From the NCBI RefSeq assembly GCF_006542335.1, contig NZ_CP032485.1, forward strand, positions 722,001-786,000: DNA of 64,000 bases, in the 5' to 3' direction. Shown here one piece after another: positions 62,946-64,000 of this stretch. The notes beneath the pieces were generated by a model. It had not been told where the DNA came from, searched no databases, and was given only the letters and a program-made list of their open reading frames with translations. Made by a program: the position numbers and the translations under genes. Source of the stretch: Neokomagataea tanensis (GTDB lineage Bacteria; Pseudomonadota; Alphaproteobacteria; Acetobacterales; Acetobacteraceae). The first letter of the stretch is position 1; every line of letters starts with the position of its first letter.

Positions 62946-64000
62946 ATGTCGATTAGCCAACCTCGTCACATCGCGCTTGCTGGCAACCCCAATTGCGGCA
63001 AAACATCACTGTTCAATCAGTTGACAGGTAGCCGTCAAAAAGTCGGCAACTACGCTGGTGTGACGGTGGAACGAAAGGTCGGCTTCTTTAACACACCTCG
63101 CAACACGCCCATACGCGTGCTCGATCTACCCGGCGCATATAGTCTCTCATCAACAAGTCCTGATGAAGATATCACGCGCGATATCTGCCTTGGCCGCCAC
63201 CCGGCGGAGCAACAGCCCGACTTGCTCATCGGCGTCATTGCCGCATCCAACCTGCGGCTTCATCTGCGCTTTCTGCTCGAACTCAAGCAAATTGGCCGAC
63301 CCGTTATTGTTGCGCTCAACATGATGGACGAAGCCGAAAAGGCCGGCCTGACTATCGATGTGGAAGGGCTTTCGGCAGCGCTTGATATGCCTGTTATCCC
63401 TATTGTCAGCCTACACAAACAAGGGATCGCGCCTCTCCTTGCACAGCTCGACGCCGAAATTACCCCGCCAAGCCCCTTGCCGGAAAATACCAATTTCCAC
63501 GTCGAAGTCCGGCGCCTGATAGAAGAATTTGTTAAGCAGCCAGCCACCCCCAGAGAACGCCTTACCGACCAGCTTGATCGATGGACGCTGCATCCGGTCT
63601 TTGGCCCACTCATCCTCCTCGGCATTTTGTTCATTATGTTCCAAACCGTCTTTGCATGGGCTCAACCCATCATGGACGCCCTTGGAAACGGCCTGAACGC
63701 CCTAGGTGCTTGGTTACTTGCCCCTCTACCTGACGGAATGCTGCACAGCCTTTTGGCAGATGGCGTCGTTGCAGGCGCAGGAACTGTCGTCGTTTTCCTG
63801 CCGCAAATTCTCATCCTCTTCCTGTGGATTATTACCCTTGAAGAGTCCGGCTATCTTCCACGCGCAGCCTTCCTGCTTGACCGCGTCATGGCCATGGCCG
63901 GCCTAAGCGGCCGCTCTTTTATTCCGCTTCTCTCCAGTTTTGCATGCGCCATACCGGGCATTATGGCTGCCCGTACCATCCAAAACCCGCGCGACCGCTT
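62946..64000 (+). CDS. feoB: Ferrous iron transporter FeoB, partial (runs off right edge)
   Basis: The frame is open for 351 codons to the edge. G-protein motifs: GNPNCGKTSLFN (G1), VLDLPG (G3) and NMMD (G4); then the helical GDI-like part and the first membrane helices (FGPLILLGILFIMFQTVFAW, GTVVVFLPQILILFLWIITL). GTP-driven Fe2+ import. Full length is usually over 600 residues. Confidence 0.93.
   Translation, partial: MSISQPRHIALAGNPNCGKTSLFNQLTGSRQKVGNYAGVTVERKVGFFNTPRNTPIRVLDLPGAYSLSSTSPDEDITRDICLGRHPAEQQPDLLIGVIAASNLRLHLRFLLELKQIGRPVIVALNMMDEAEKAGLTIDVEGLSAALDMPVIPIVSLHKQGIAPLLAQLDAEITPPSPLPENTNFHVEVRRLIEEFVKQPATPRERLTDQLDRWTLHPVFGPLILLGILFIMFQTVFAWAQPIMDALGNGLNALGAWLLAPLPDGMLHSLLADGVVAGAGTVVVFLPQILILFLWIITLEESGYLPRAAFLLDRVMAMAGLSGRSFIPLLSSFACAIPGIMAARTIQNPRDR

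Overview
The window looks like a piece of chromosome from an acetic acid bacterium (Acetobacteraceae, Alphaproteobacteria). This rests on the order trpB-trpA / accD / folC, the set DUF2849-sulfite reductase-DUF934, an Rrf2 regulator, a secreted beta-repeat/Hint protein next to a GT61-like gene, and protein sequences that read as acetic-acid-bacterial. Genus is not assignable by eye. I see no rRNA, tRNA, CRISPR array or insertion sequence.

Layout. (1) About 1-16,600 is the right part of a contractile-tailed (myovirus-type) prophage that continues beyond the left edge. Its structural genes all run leftward: two small early genes, a 146-aa protein, small and large terminase, portal, scaffold, capsid, neck proteins, sheath, tube, a tail chaperone with a -1 frameshift site, a protein with a long Ser-Glu-Arg repeat in the tape-measure slot, then baseplate genes (N-like, X, D, V, W/gp25, J). 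A rightward Cro/C1-type repressor (15998-16390) ends it; three copies of one palindrome, TGGC-N5-GCCA, surround this gene and are probably its operators. No integrase or attachment site is visible. (2) 16.8-22.8 kb: a three-gene RND efflux operon. (3) 22.8-31 kb: rhtA-like exporter with divergent Lrp/AsnC regulator, dnaB, folC, accD, an HdeD-like membrane gene, trpA, trpB. (4) 31-35.4 kb: Hint-domain surface protein, GT61-like glycosyltransferase, CorA. (5) 35.4-38.8 kb: sulfite reductase operon, a GNAT enzyme and a cysteine-free Rrf2 regulator. (6) 39-47 kb: HtrA protease, TadA, a frameshifted class I amidotransferase, rluB-type synthase, rsmD, ftsK, an RluA-type synthase. (7) 47-54 kb: beta-repeat exported protein, small membrane protein, sugar porter, asparaginase, Zur, cysK, a frameshifted alpha/beta hydrolase. 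(8) 53.7-64 kb is a metal-homeostasis block: mntR and a TonB receptor with MntR-like boxes, copper ATPase, Cys/His/Met-rich small exported protein, Met-rich multicopper oxidase and CopB, then feoA-feoB, cut by the right edge.

The most interesting items are the operator set with one copy inside a leftward promoter antisense to the repressor, the unannotated frameshift product of the tail chaperone, the 9-bp repeat array in the tape-measure slot, repeated hairpin/U-tract/ribosome-site modules in front of three phage genes, the mntR-TonB receptor pair as a candidate manganese uptake system, and two single-base frameshifts that split otherwise intact enzymes.
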